This document shows, in pieces, positions 17,270 through 26,234 of a stretch of 64,000 nucleotides of DNA. The position numbers and the translations under genes were made by a program. The notes under the pieces were generated by a model that was not told the DNA's origin, did no database searches, and saw nothing but the letters and a program-made list of their open reading frames with translations. The number at the start of each line of letters is the position of its first letter. Position 1 is the first letter of the stretch. The stretch comes from Sphingobacterium sp. UBA4616 (lineage in GTDB: Bacteria; Bacteroidota; Bacteroidia; Sphingobacteriales; Sphingobacteriaceae): contig DGIS01000022.1 in NCBI GenBank assembly GCA_002386525.1, positions 378,240-442,239 of the forward strand, written 5' to 3'.

Positions 17270-17938
17270 ATGGGAATTCCAAAAAATATATTTCAAACAT
17301 TTAAGGATAATAAGATTCCTTGGCTTACGAAGCTCTATATTCGCTCATTTTTAAAAAAGAATAAGGATTATTCGTATGAGTTCTATGATGATCAACGGGT
17401 GAGTGACTTCTTTGCTGAACATTTTGATGAGCGCATTAATAAAGCTTATCATCGTCTTCAGATAGGGGCCGCCAAAGCAGATTTTTTTCGCTATGCTGTT
17501 TTATATATATATGGTGGTATTTATATAGATTTAGATAGTGATTTGTTAGTCTCTATCGATAAATATCTAAATAGCGATGACGTTGCGGTAATAACGCATG
17601 AGAACAATAGGAGCCTGTATGCACAATGGGCACTTATCTTTGATAAAGGACATCCTTTTTTAAAAAGAACGATGGAGCTGATTGTGGATAATATTGAACA
17701 GAATCGATTTCCACATGATGTACATGCGATGACAGGACCAACAGTTTATACATTAGCGATTAATGAGGTTTTGAAAGAAAATCCGAATGTAGCGTATCGC
17801 TGCATTGAAGATGATTATAAAGGATTACTGAAATTTAAGTATAAATTAGGTAAACTCATGATTTATAAAGACAAATCTAACCATTGGAAGAAACTACAAC
17901 TGCGTATTCCTGTTGTAAAACCTGATACAGACTTTTAG
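17270..17938 (+). CDS. Glycosyltransferase family 32 (DXD sugar transferase)
   Basis: A 222-residue enzyme of the GT32/capsular polysaccharide synthesis type. It opens with IPKNIFQTFKDN, a family hallmark (IPKxIxQTW-like), continues with QIGAAKADFFRYAVLYIYGG and then IYIDLDSD, the DXD nucleotide-sugar and metal-binding site, and has HAMTGP in the carboxy half. GT32 enzymes transfer hexose or mannose in glycan synthesis. There is no membrane segment. It starts 12 bases after the GT2 stop in an AT-rich operon. The sugar is not predictable from sequence. Confidence 0.8.
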   Translation: MGIPKNIFQTFKDNKIPWLTKLYIRSFLKKNKDYSYEFYDDQRVSDFFAEHFDERINKAYHRLQIGAAKADFFRYAVLYIYGGIYIDLDSDLLVSIDKYLNSDDVAVITHENNRSLYAQWALIFDKGHPFLKRTMELIVDNIEQNRFPHDVHAMTGPTVYTLAINEVLKENPNVAYRCIEDDYKGLLKFKYKLGKLMIYKDKSNHWKKLQLRIPVVKPDTDF

Positions 17939-18000
17939 GCTTATTTATTTTAAGGGAGAGTTATTTTTACTTATTTTTGAGGAAAAAGCATTGCACATCG

Positions 18001-18957
18001 ATGAATTTCAAAAGAATCTTTTTGCGAAATAAAAATAATAAGATTTACTATTATATTAAAGCAATTCTTAGGGAGCTAGTTCCTGATAGTCTTTTTCAAG
18101 CCCAACTGACAAAGCGTTTAGATAGCACTTATTATCGCAAAAATGCCAAATATATTGATGATAGGGTAAATTATTACAATAAGTTGGAACGGCTTGAGAC
18201 TTTAGATCAGGACGCCGTTGAAATAGGCAAATATCGCGTACCAGAACGCATACGCGTTTATTATTTCGACAGTAAGGAATATTTAAGGTTTTTTAACCCC
18301 AAGTTGCGGTTCAGTATTTTGCCCGGTGATATCATTCATATTCCCTCACATCCGACTTTACTCAAGAGCCGACCTATTCATGGTAATAATAGCAATGCAG
18401 TAGTCTTAAATTTGGATAAAGCAAGACATTTTAATTTTCTTCAGGATGACGTGTCTTTTGATAAAAAAATAGATATGTTGGTCGGAAGGAGCGGTTTTGG
18501 ACAGATTCATCGAAGTCGATTCTACCAATTGTATTATGATCATCCATTGTGCAATATCAAAAAGGCTAATCGATCTTCCGATAAGGATTATTTATCCATC
18601 GCCGGGCACCTTGATTATAAATTTATTTTGGCGCTTGAGGGAAACGATGTTGCGACAAATTTGAAGTGGATTATGTCCTCTAATTCTATTGCGGTCATGC
18701 CTATGCCGAAATATGAGACTTGGTTTATGGAAGGACGCCTAATTCCAGATGTTCATTTTATTTGTATTAAAGATGATTATTCTGATTTGGAGGAAAAATT
18801 ACGGTATTTTATGGCAGATGATCATGCGGCTAGGAGGATCGTAAAAAATGCACACGAATATATTGCTCAGTTTAAAAATAAAAAAATAGAGGATATAATC
18901 GCATTAAAAGTCTTGGATAAATATTTTACGCATACCGTTCAGCCTAAATTACAATAA
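18001..18957 (+). CDS. Glycosyltransferase family 90 (CAP10/LpsA-type)
   Basis: A 318-residue protein of the GT90 family, which includes the fungal capsule protein CAP10 and bacterial LPS-modifying LpsA. Visible blocks are DDVSFDKKIDMLVGRSGFG, RSRFYQLYYDHPLCNI, YKFILALEGNDVATNLKWIM, and SIAVMPMPKYETWFMEGRLI before PDVHFICIKDD. These match the family's EGxDxxxNLKW and ETWFMEGxLxPxVH pattern. I chose ATG at 18001; a TTG at 17977 gives a slightly longer form. Its stop overlaps the end of the convergent GT4 gene by 9 bases, so the two arms meet tail to tail. Confidence 0.8.
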   Translation: MNFKRIFLRNKNNKIYYYIKAILRELVPDSLFQAQLTKRLDSTYYRKNAKYIDDRVNYYNKLERLETLDQDAVEIGKYRVPERIRVYYFDSKEYLRFFNPKLRFSILPGDIIHIPSHPTLLKSRPIHGNNSNAVVLNLDKARHFNFLQDDVSFDKKIDMLVGRSGFGQIHRSRFYQLYYDHPLCNIKKANRSSDKDYLSIAGHLDYKFILALEGNDVATNLKWIMSSNSIAVMPMPKYETWFMEGRLIPDVHFICIKDDYSDLEEKLRYFMADDHAARRIVKNAHEYIAQFKNKKIEDIIALKVLDKYFTHTVQPKLQ

Positions 18958-20067
18958 GGACTGATAACAGTTTATGAGTTCTGATGCAATTTTTTCATCA
19001 TTAAATTTTTGCACATAGTGACGTCCTTGTGAAATCATCCTTGCACTGGTTTGGGAGTCGCTCAGAATACGTTTGATCGCTAGATTTATTTCGTCTACAT
19101 TTGAAGGGTCGACATAACAAGACGATGGTCCACCAGCTTCTGGAAATACGCCCGAATTGGTTGTAATGACAGGAGTACCAGCATATAAGGCTTCGATGAT
19201 AGGGATACCAAAGCCTTCAAAGATAGAAGGGTATATAAAAATTGATGCCATCGAATAAATGGTCGATAGTTCTTCAATAGTAAAGCCTTGTTTTATAATG
19301 ACTTTGCTTTCCAATTTGTTGGCTACTATATATCTGTTAATCTCCTCAAGATAGGGCGTTTTCTTACCAATTATTAATAATGGAATATCGATATCCTGAA
19401 TAGCTTTTACAATTTGTAAAACATTTTTTCGTTTTTCAATTGAGCCCACACTTAACAGGAAGTCTTTGGGTAAATTATATTTTAACCTTAATTTTTCCTT
19501 CTCGTCGCCGCTTTTTGGGACCTTAAAAGTCGGATGACAACCCTGATAAATGACCTCAATCTTATCTTCGGGAATTGCGTAGTAATCGATGATATCCGAT
19601 TTAGTCTGTTCACTAATTGCAATAATTTTATCAGCGTGATTAACAGCTAATTGAAATTTCTTGTTGTATATCCAACGATCTATGGGTTTATAGAGTTCGG
19701 GGTAGCGTAAGAAGATTAAATCATGTATCGTGACAACGGATTTAATTCCACGGGCTTTTAAGCCTCTTGGTATTTCTCCTGTAAGGCCATGAAAGAGTTC
19801 TACACCATCATTAAGCAGGTCAGATGCGAGTCCAAAGCTTCTCCAAAGTGCAGGAAAAGCACGGTTAAATGTAGTTTTGGGTAGACGAATTTTTTCTTCA
19901 ATAAGTGCCTTCTTCGAAAGATCATTATTGTCCAATCTTGGCGTATACTTCAGATAAGTATGCTGAGGATAGTATTGCTCCAGAATACGGATGAGATCTC
20001 TACTATAATTACCTAAGCCTGTTTGATTGAGAAAATATCGTTTAGCATCAAATCCAATTGTTATCAT
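18949..20067 (-). CDS. Glycosyltransferase family 4
   Basis: A 372-residue retaining GT4. The amino domain opens with TIGFDAKRYFLNQTGLGNYS, the carboxy domain shows FLLSVGSIEKRKNVLQIVKA, ELSTIYSMASIFIYPSIFEG then FGIPIIEALYAGTPVITTN, the donor-binding E-x7-E region. This resembles mannosyltransferase-type GT4 enzymes. The open frame reaches 20106, but that start lies inside the upstream gene; the ATG at 20067 (MITIGFDAKRY) is 13 bases past the upstream stop and fits better. It is the last gene of the minus arm. Confidence 0.85.
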   Translation of the reverse strand: MITIGFDAKRYFLNQTGLGNYSRDLIRILEQYYPQHTYLKYTPRLDNNDLSKKALIEEKIRLPKTTFNRAFPALWRSFGLASDLLNDGVELFHGLTGEIPRGLKARGIKSVVTIHDLIFLRYPELYKPIDRWIYNKKFQLAVNHADKIIAISEQTKSDIIDYYAIPEDKIEVIYQGCHPTFKVPKSGDEKEKLRLKYNLPKDFLLSVGSIEKRKNVLQIVKAIQDIDIPLLIIGKKTPYLEEINRYIVANKLESKVIIKQGFTIEELSTIYSMASIFIYPSIFEGFGIPIIEALYAGTPVITTNSGVFPEAGGPSSCYVDPSNVDEINLAIKRILSDSQTSARMISQGRHYVQKFNDEKIASELINCYQSLL

Positions 20068-20080
20068 GCCTGACTCGGTT

Positions 20081-21295
20081 TTAGTTTTCTTTAAAAATGT
20101 TTTCAAATTTACTTAATACCAAATCCCAATTATAATATTTAGAAACATATTCTTTTGCTTTTGCCTCAATGATGTTCTTATCTGTGTTTGGATCTTGCAA
20201 ATATGTGATAATTGAACTTAGGGAGTCGAAAGAATCATAACAAAAAACAGCTCCACTTTTGCGTTCATGTTCGACCATAACATCACACTTTTTGTTACCA
20301 ATGACCGGTTTCCCCAAGTGGAGCGCTTCTAATGTCAATAGTGATAAGCTTTCGGCAAGTGACGGATTAATAATGGCAAAGCTTTGTTGTATTAGCGCTT
20401 TTTTTTCTTCCTCGCTTACAAAACCAGTATAGATGATATCAGGATTTTGCTCAACATTCATGGTATTTTCTCCTGTAAGTACAAGTTGCAAGTCGATCTG
20501 TTTTTCTGATTTTAATTTCAGAAAATAAGCCATAAAATTGTTGATTTTGACTGGCGTAATGCGGCCACAATAAAGTAAGTATGGTGATTTGATCTGATAT
20601 TTGGCGCTGATCGTTGTTGCAGCCGGTAAATCATCTATTTGATTGACTCCTATGCCAACAACTGTATTTTTTGCAAGCGAATTTCTGAAAATTTCTAAAC
20701 ACATTTCTTTTTCACTTTCTGTGTTAAAGGCAATATGATTAACTTTTGAAAATAAAAGTGTGTTGATGCTTCTAAATAACATACTCTCCATATGTGCAGT
20801 GGGAATCAGAATAGACTTCTCTGGTACACGAAGTGATCCCATTATGGTTAGTGGGTTTTCGTAAGTAAAGAAAATGAATTTGTCGAAATCGTGTTGAAAT
20901 TCCCTAATATAGTTGAGTAATGAAGACGAATAAAATGGATGTCCTTCTAAATATTTTGATTCATCATCAATTTTGAAATTCCAAATGGGAAATAAGGAAA
21001 AAACAGGCCTTGCTAATCCCCAGCGATAGATCAATCGGCGTATTTTCCGGGCGATTTTACTTTTCTTTTCGGAAGATGGATTTTTATCGGTCACAAATCT
21101 CATCACAGGTATTCCCTGTATAATTTCTAGGCCCGGGGTGAAATCCTCCTCTGGTTTATTTAAAAACTTGATATTGGTGGTTAATACAGTCACGTCATGT
21201 TTTGCTGATAATCGTTCAGCTAGCATTCTACAATGGAATTCGGCTCCACCGGTGATATCCAATCCGTATCGAATGGTTATTAACCCTATCTTCAT
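20081..21295 (-). CDS. Glycosyltransferase family 4
   Basis: A 404-residue GT4. IGLITIRYGLDITGGAEFHC is the acceptor-side opening of the amino domain; the carboxy domain carries YLLYCGRITPVKINNFMAYF, DIIYTGFVSEEEKKALIQQS and FAIINPSLAESLSLLTLEAL then HLGKPVIGN. It overlaps the heptosyltransferase-like gene by four bases (ATGA) and so is cotranslated with it. The acceptor is probably the growing lipopolysaccharide core or an outer glycan; the sugar is unknown. Confidence 0.85.
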   Translation of the reverse strand: MKIGLITIRYGLDITGGAEFHCRMLAERLSAKHDVTVLTTNIKFLNKPEEDFTPGLEIIQGIPVMRFVTDKNPSSEKKSKIARKIRRLIYRWGLARPVFSLFPIWNFKIDDESKYLEGHPFYSSSLLNYIREFQHDFDKFIFFTYENPLTIMGSLRVPEKSILIPTAHMESMLFRSINTLLFSKVNHIAFNTESEKEMCLEIFRNSLAKNTVVGIGVNQIDDLPAATTISAKYQIKSPYLLYCGRITPVKINNFMAYFLKLKSEKQIDLQLVLTGENTMNVEQNPDIIYTGFVSEEEKKALIQQSFAIINPSLAESLSLLTLEALHLGKPVIGNKKCDVMVEHERKSGAVFCYDSFDSLSSIITYLQDPNTDKNIIEAKAKEYVSKYYNWDLVLSKFENIFKEN

Positions 21296-22317
21296 CCTAT
21301 TGCTCTTATTCGTTCAATCACCATTTCTGGTGTAATTAAATCAATTGCTTCTACTCCGTCACAGATGCAGGACTTGTTGCCATACACTGAACTTGGTCTA
21401 TGGGGATGTTCGACTTGGATACAATCTGCTAACTCTTGACCGTAGCCCGTAAATCCAGCGTAAGGGTGTGTTGCTCCCCATAACGAAAGGCATCTTACTC
21501 CCATTAACGAGGCCATATGAAGTCCTGAAGAGTCCATGCTAACCATCAGATCCAGATTCGAAATTAAATCCAGTTCTTCTCTCAACGTAAATTTTCCAAT
21601 GGTATTGTAAGTATTCGGAAAACTTTCGGTCCAGTTTTGGGCGACTTGAAACTCTTCTTGACCACCTCCAAAAAGCAATACGTCATATCCATGGTGTGTC
21701 AAATGATCAATGATCTGCCCCATTTTTACCAAGGAAAGAATTTTATAACGATGTTGTGCAAATGGGGCAATGCCAATTTTTTTTCGATCGAAATTCGCGA
21801 ACATACTAAAAGCAGCTTTGGGTACATCCTGCAAATTAGGAACAAATTTATGGCTGAGCTCAAATTTAAAACCTAATGCGCGAAATACATCTGCATAGCG
21901 TTCTACCGTTAGCCTCAGTGGAACTTTGATTTTGTTTTTTTCCCTGGTAAGCGCTTTTTTTTCTTCCCGCCCCTTGTCAAGCTGCTTTACTTTTACGCCC
22001 GATAAGGAAAAAAAAAGATCAAGCACACGCGAACGCAAATTGAAATGTAAGTCAGCTACGGCATCTGAACCATACTGGGCAAGCTCTTTTTTTAGCCTGA
22101 ACAGGCCCCAAAAACCTTTATGAATGGTTTTGGGTTCAATCACATGGAACCTGAGGTTTTTTATTCCATCAAAGAATGGCGAAAAGAATGGTCTGCTGAC
22201 CATAATGATTTCTACATCAGGATAGCGTATACAAAACTCTTTCAATACTGAGGCAACCATGGCAACATCGCCCATAGCTGAAAATCGCGTGACTATGATC
22301 CGTTGCGGTAAGGACAT
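21292..22317 (-). CDS. Heptosyltransferase-like glycosyltransferase (GT9)
   Basis: A 341-residue GT9 (ADP-heptose:LPS heptosyltransferase family, WaaF/WaaC-like). The opening IIVTRFSAMGDVAMVASVLK is the family's R-x-S-(A/S)-(L/M)-GD start. The carboxy domain has IGIAPFAQHRYKILSLVKMG, LLFGGGQEEF, MVSMDSSGLHMASLMG and VRCLSLWGATHPYAGFTGYG, matching the SD(S/T)GxxHxAA and LxGxTxP pattern of donor binding. It suggests the minus arm builds a lipopolysaccharide core. Four bases separate it from the DUF4254 gene, so they form one operon. Confidence 0.9.
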   Translation of the reverse strand: MSLPQRIIVTRFSAMGDVAMVASVLKEFCIRYPDVEIIMVSRPFFSPFFDGIKNLRFHVIEPKTIHKGFWGLFRLKKELAQYGSDAVADLHFNLRSRVLDLFFSLSGVKVKQLDKGREEKKALTREKNKIKVPLRLTVERYADVFRALGFKFELSHKFVPNLQDVPKAAFSMFANFDRKKIGIAPFAQHRYKILSLVKMGQIIDHLTHHGYDVLLFGGGQEEFQVAQNWTESFPNTYNTIGKFTLREELDLISNLDLMVSMDSSGLHMASLMGVRCLSLWGATHPYAGFTGYGQELADCIQVEHPHRPSSVYGNKSCICDGVEAIDLITPEMVIERIRAIG

Positions 22318-22321
22318 GTTT

Positions 22322-22927
22322 TTACTTTCCTGATGAATATAAGACAGGGTTCAATGAAGGATCGTTATACATTTTCATCTGTTTATAGACTTTCATGTAT
22401 TTATCGCCCGATGCTATGGCATCCATCAATTCATCAATACTTTGAGATAAATCTTTTCTTTGTTCCAATAAAACGTTAAGCTTTTCTTGGCAGGTATTAA
22501 TGTGTGCCTCGGAAGCATCTGCGCGTAATGTTTCCTGTTCCATATGGTAGATTTTTAAAGCCAGAATGGAAAGCCTATCAATAGCCCACGCCGGGCTCTC
22601 CGTATTGATCGTTGCTGTAGGCCTAACCTGTATATCTTGAAACTTTTGTAGAAAATAGCTGTCAATATACTCTACGGTATCCGTGCGATATTGATTGGAC
22701 TCATCAATTCGTCTTTTCCAATGTAAGCCTTCTTTCGGGTCAATAGCGGGATTACGCACGACATCTTCCATATGCCATTGTACGGTGTCAATCCAGCATT
22801 TTAAATAGAGGAGATGTTCTAGGGATTGTTTGTCATACGGATTTTGGATTGGATGCTCAATCTGGTCGTATACGTGGTAATCCTGGATAGCACGTTGAAA
22901 AATTGGATTTGCTATTGCACTAATCAT
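22322..22927 (-). CDS. DUF4254 protein
   Basis: A 201-residue cytoplasmic helical protein of family DUF4254, common in Bacteroidota and usually found next to the heptosyltransferase-like gene, as here. Features: FQRAIQDYHVYDQIEHP, LEHLLYLKCWIDTVQWHMED, IDPKEGLHWKRRIDESNQYR, and SPAWAIDRLSILALKIYHME, all helical with conserved D/H residues. No enzymatic motif is evident and the role is not established. It is the first gene of the minus arm, with a clear promoter whose -7 element sits 4 bases before the ATG. Confidence 0.85.
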   Translation of the reverse strand: MISAIANPIFQRAIQDYHVYDQIEHPIQNPYDKQSLEHLLYLKCWIDTVQWHMEDVVRNPAIDPKEGLHWKRRIDESNQYRTDTVEYIDSYFLQKFQDIQVRPTATINTESPAWAIDRLSILALKIYHMEQETLRADASEAHINTCQEKLNVLLEQRKDLSQSIDELMDAIASGDKYMKVYKQMKMYNDPSLNPVLYSSGK

Positions 22928-22931
22928 GGTA

Positions 22932-22962
22932 CAAACTTAGATAAATTGCTTTTTATATGCAA
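22932..22962 (-). promoter_or_regulatory. Promoter of the minus glycan arm
   Basis: Read on the minus strand: TTG at 22962-22960 and TAAGTTTG at 22939-22932 with a 20-base spacer, matching TTG/TAnnTTTG. The -7 element ends four bases before the ATG at 22927, which implies a leaderless or very short-leader transcript. Confidence 0.6.
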
Positions 22963-23138
22963 TTTAATTGCGCTTTGCATAAAAAACAATTTGTCGGTCT
23001 CTCCTCAACCATATATAATACTTTTATTGAGGAAATATAAAATATATTATGGAGTTTATCCTTACTATTCAACCCGCACATAGCGTGATTGATGAGGATC
23101 GTAGATTTGTTAAGAATGAAAGGGGCTCCTCTGTTTTT

Positions 23139-24623
23139 CTAAAAGGCCGAAAGCAAAAGATCCGGAAAGATTCCTAAGCACAACACAGCCAAGGTACAAA
23201 GGATGCCAATAAAGAGAAGTACAGCATTGACTTTTATTGTTGAAGATGCGGCATTGTCCCTTAAAAATGCGTTCAGTGGTATTTTAAAATAATAAAATAA
23301 AGAGATAACCGAAGTCAGTGCACCTACAATAAGCAATGCCAATAAACCGAAGGATTGAAAGTTTTGATACTGTTCGAACACTTTGGAAAAGACCAAAAGC
23401 TTTCCGACGAATCCCGCAGTGGGAGGGAGCCCCACTAAAGCGATTAAAACCATTGAAAATGAAGTAAACAAAAGGGGGGACTGCTTTCCTAAGCCACGAT
23501 AGGAATCGATGGATGTATTGCCCAGACTAACTTCCAAGGCATCAATAAATATAAATACAGCAATATTCATCAAAGCGTATATGGAAAGGTAAAACAACAA
23601 TACATTCGACTCATTATTCTGATAAATCAATACAGCCATCAGGAGTATACCTGTATGTCCAATCGATGAATAGGCCATCATCCGTTTGGCATCCTGTTGA
23701 CGTAAAGCCGCTAAATTACCGATCAGCATGGTTGCAATAGCTACCCCAATAATCACATACGTTAGGAAATCGCTAAAGTAAAAGGAAACATTAAGCCATG
23801 CGGCGAGGAGCTTGGATAATAGGACGACGACTGCAATTTTTGGTACTGTAGCCAGGTACGCGGTAATTACTGTGGGAGCACCTTGATAAACATCTGGACT
23901 CCAGACATGAAAAGGAAAAAAACTCAGTTTAAAGCCAATGCCTGTCAACAAAAATAATAGCGCAATGCTGATCATGACCTTTGGGGCTTCCATTAGGCCA
24001 GCAATGTGGCTCTGGGAATCAAAATTCAAGTTCCCCGTGAAACCGTAGAGTAAAGACAAACCGTAAAGCATCACTGCCGCACAAATCGATCCAAAGAGTA
24101 CATATTTTAAAGCCGCCTCCGACTGAACTTTAGTCGCTGAAAAGTATCCCACCATGATATAGGAACTAATGGAAACGGTTTCAACGGCTATAAAAATCAT
24201 CAGCCAGTTGCTCGACATGGTCAATAGGTTCAGTCCCAACGTTGCCGTCAGTAAAACAGCATATAGATCTCCTAACGGTCGGCCATATCTACCATGACCT
24301 TGTTGAATAAAAATACAAACAAGGAATGTCGACAACAGGATAATCAATCGTGCAGAGGTTGCAAAGGCATCAACCTGGATCATATCAAAAAAGCCAGCCA
24401 TCTCTACCTTAGCGAGTCCTTGTCCAACAAGGTAACAGCCACTCAACAATAACCCGATGATCGTAAGCATAAAAGACGTATGCTTCCAGTGCTTGTCGGC
24501 AAAAAGACTAGCGAGAATAGTACCAATAAAAGTGATGATCAATGTCAGTTCGGGTTTAAAATACGGTACACTGACGATAATCTGATCGAGAAATGAACTA
24601 ATATATGGACTGAATGCGAGCAT
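23139..24623 (-). CDS. nuoN: NADH-quinone oxidoreductase subunit N
   Basis: A 494-residue membrane subunit of respiratory complex I, one of the three antiporter-like proton-channel subunits (with L and M). About 14 hydrophobic helices; conserved family stretches are MIFIAVETVSISSYIMVGYF, FPFHVWSPDVYQGAPTVITAYLA (broken-helix lysine region) and GLPPTAGFVGKLLVFSK. Its function is proton translocation coupled to quinone reduction. It is the last gene of the nuoHIJKLMN operon, six bases after nuoM. No clear terminator hairpin follows it. Confidence 0.95.
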   Translation of the reverse strand: MLAFSPYISSFLDQIIVSVPYFKPELTLIITFIGTILASLFADKHWKHTSFMLTIIGLLLSGCYLVGQGLAKVEMAGFFDMIQVDAFATSARLIILLSTFLVCIFIQQGHGRYGRPLGDLYAVLLTATLGLNLLTMSSNWLMIFIAVETVSISSYIMVGYFSATKVQSEAALKYVLFGSICAAVMLYGLSLLYGFTGNLNFDSQSHIAGLMEAPKVMISIALLFLLTGIGFKLSFFPFHVWSPDVYQGAPTVITAYLATVPKIAVVVLLSKLLAAWLNVSFYFSDFLTYVIIGVAIATMLIGNLAALRQQDAKRMMAYSSIGHTGILLMAVLIYQNNESNVLLFYLSIYALMNIAVFIFIDALEVSLGNTSIDSYRGLGKQSPLLFTSFSMVLIALVGLPPTAGFVGKLLVFSKVFEQYQNFQSFGLLALLIVGALTSVISLFYYFKIPLNAFLRDNAASSTIKVNAVLLFIGILCTLAVLCLGIFPDLLLSAF

Positions 24624-24629
24624 GCTGAT

Positions 24630-26231
24630 TTAAATAAATTGTTGAATAAAGCTTACAAGATTCAGGACACTTGCGTTTAAATTGTTAAAAACTAATGCAG
24701 GCATAATGCCAAGTAATAAGGCCAACGCTAACGTTGGAAATAAGATCACCTGCTCGCGCGAATTGACATCTATCAGTGCATTGCTCCAAGATTCACCGCC
24801 TTTTAAACGAATCTGTCCAAAGAACATCCGTTGCAATGTCCAAAGTAGGTAGGCTGCACTTAATAAGATACCTATAGAACCTGCAAGTGCCATCCAACGC
24901 GGCAAACCTGTGCCAACACTTTCAGAATTGAATGAACCGATAATGACAAATGCTTCACCAATAAAAGCTGAAAAGCCAGGTAAACCTAAGGAAGCGAAAA
25001 ATGCAACAGCAACATACCCCGTATATTTGGGCATAATTTGAGCTAAACCTCGAAAACTATAGATATTTCTATCATGCACGCGGTCATAAACTACACCGAC
25101 AAGAAAGAAGAGGGCCGCGGATAAAAAACCATGGGAGATCATCTGAAACATCGCTCCAGAAATTCCTTCTGCAGTTAATGAAGCAATACCTAATAAGACA
25201 AAGCCCATGTGGGAAACGGATGAATACGCAATCATTCGTTTGAGGTCTTTTTGTGATAAGGCGTTCAAGGCTCCGTAGATAATGGAAACAACGCCTATTA
25301 GTCCAAGCCACCAATTGGATAAGGCGGCCATGTCGGGAAAGATGCTATAACAGATACGGATGATACCATAACCTCCGATTTTCAAAAGAATACCTGCTAA
25401 AATAATGGATACTGGAGTCGGTGCTTCGACGTGGGCATCGGGTAACCAGGTATGCAATGGCACGATGGGCACTTTAATGGCAAAGGCAAAAAAGAGCACA
25501 ATGAAGCCAACCAGTCTGGCCGAAATACCCAAGATTTCCTGATAACCACCCCACTCAAAAATAGATCCTTCAAGGTAATTCTGTGGGTTCATCATATGGA
25601 TCATATTGAACGTATGCGCCCCAGTCATCGGGTTGATCACTGAAAAGTATAGTCCTACGATGATCAATAGCATAAATACAGAACCAAATAGCGTGTATAA
25701 AAAGAACTTGATGGCTGCGTATTCGCGTCTTGCACCACCCCAGATACCGATCAGGAAATATAGTGGAAGTAACATCACTTCATAGAAAAGGTAGAACAGG
25801 AAGAAATCCAGTGCACAGAAAATCCCCATAACAGCCATATTAAGCACCATGAGTAAAGCAAAGTATCCCTTCGGACTCTTCTGTATATTCCAGGAGGCTC
25901 CGATAGCCATCAACATCACAAAAGCGCTCAGCAATAATAAGGGCATCGATATCCCATCAATACCAATGAGATAATCAATTTCTAGCTTACCTATTGATCC
26001 TAGATCTAAACGAATCCAGGAAACCTGCTCAACAAACTGATAGCCCCCCAGATCTTGAATACCTGTTTTGCTTGCATCAAAATGTGCGTAACACAATCCA
26101 GCCAGTACAAATTGTATTGCGGTAAATGCTAACGCAATATATTTGTAACTCAATTTATATCGTGTTGGCAAGGCGAGAATAAGCGCCGTAGCCAATAGCG
26201 GTAAAAATATCAATAAGGATAAAATAGGCAT
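24630..26231 (-). CDS. nuoM: NADH-quinone oxidoreductase subunit M
   Basis: A 533-residue antiporter-like membrane subunit of complex I. Family features: LLYFLIGIWGG loop region (FLFYLFYEVMLLPLYFLIGI), the lysine/histidine channel region FAIKVPIVPLHTWLPDAHVE with AHVEAPTPVSIILAG, and LKRMIAYSSVSHMGFVLLGI. Length and order agree with NuoM. It lies between nuoL and nuoN with three- and six-base gaps, so it is cotranscribed and probably translationally coupled. Confidence 0.95.
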   Translation of the reverse strand: MPILSLLIFLPLLATALILALPTRYKLSYKYIALAFTAIQFVLAGLCYAHFDASKTGIQDLGGYQFVEQVSWIRLDLGSIGKLEIDYLIGIDGISMPLLLLSAFVMLMAIGASWNIQKSPKGYFALLMVLNMAVMGIFCALDFFLFYLFYEVMLLPLYFLIGIWGGARREYAAIKFFLYTLFGSVFMLLIIVGLYFSVINPMTGAHTFNMIHMMNPQNYLEGSIFEWGGYQEILGISARLVGFIVLFFAFAIKVPIVPLHTWLPDAHVEAPTPVSIILAGILLKIGGYGIIRICYSIFPDMAALSNWWLGLIGVVSIIYGALNALSQKDLKRMIAYSSVSHMGFVLLGIASLTAEGISGAMFQMISHGFLSAALFFLVGVVYDRVHDRNIYSFRGLAQIMPKYTGYVAVAFFASLGLPGFSAFIGEAFVIIGSFNSESVGTGLPRWMALAGSIGILLSAAYLLWTLQRMFFGQIRLKGGESWSNALIDVNSREQVILFPTLALALLLGIMPALVFNNLNASVLNLVSFIQQFI

Positions 26232-26234
26232 TTC

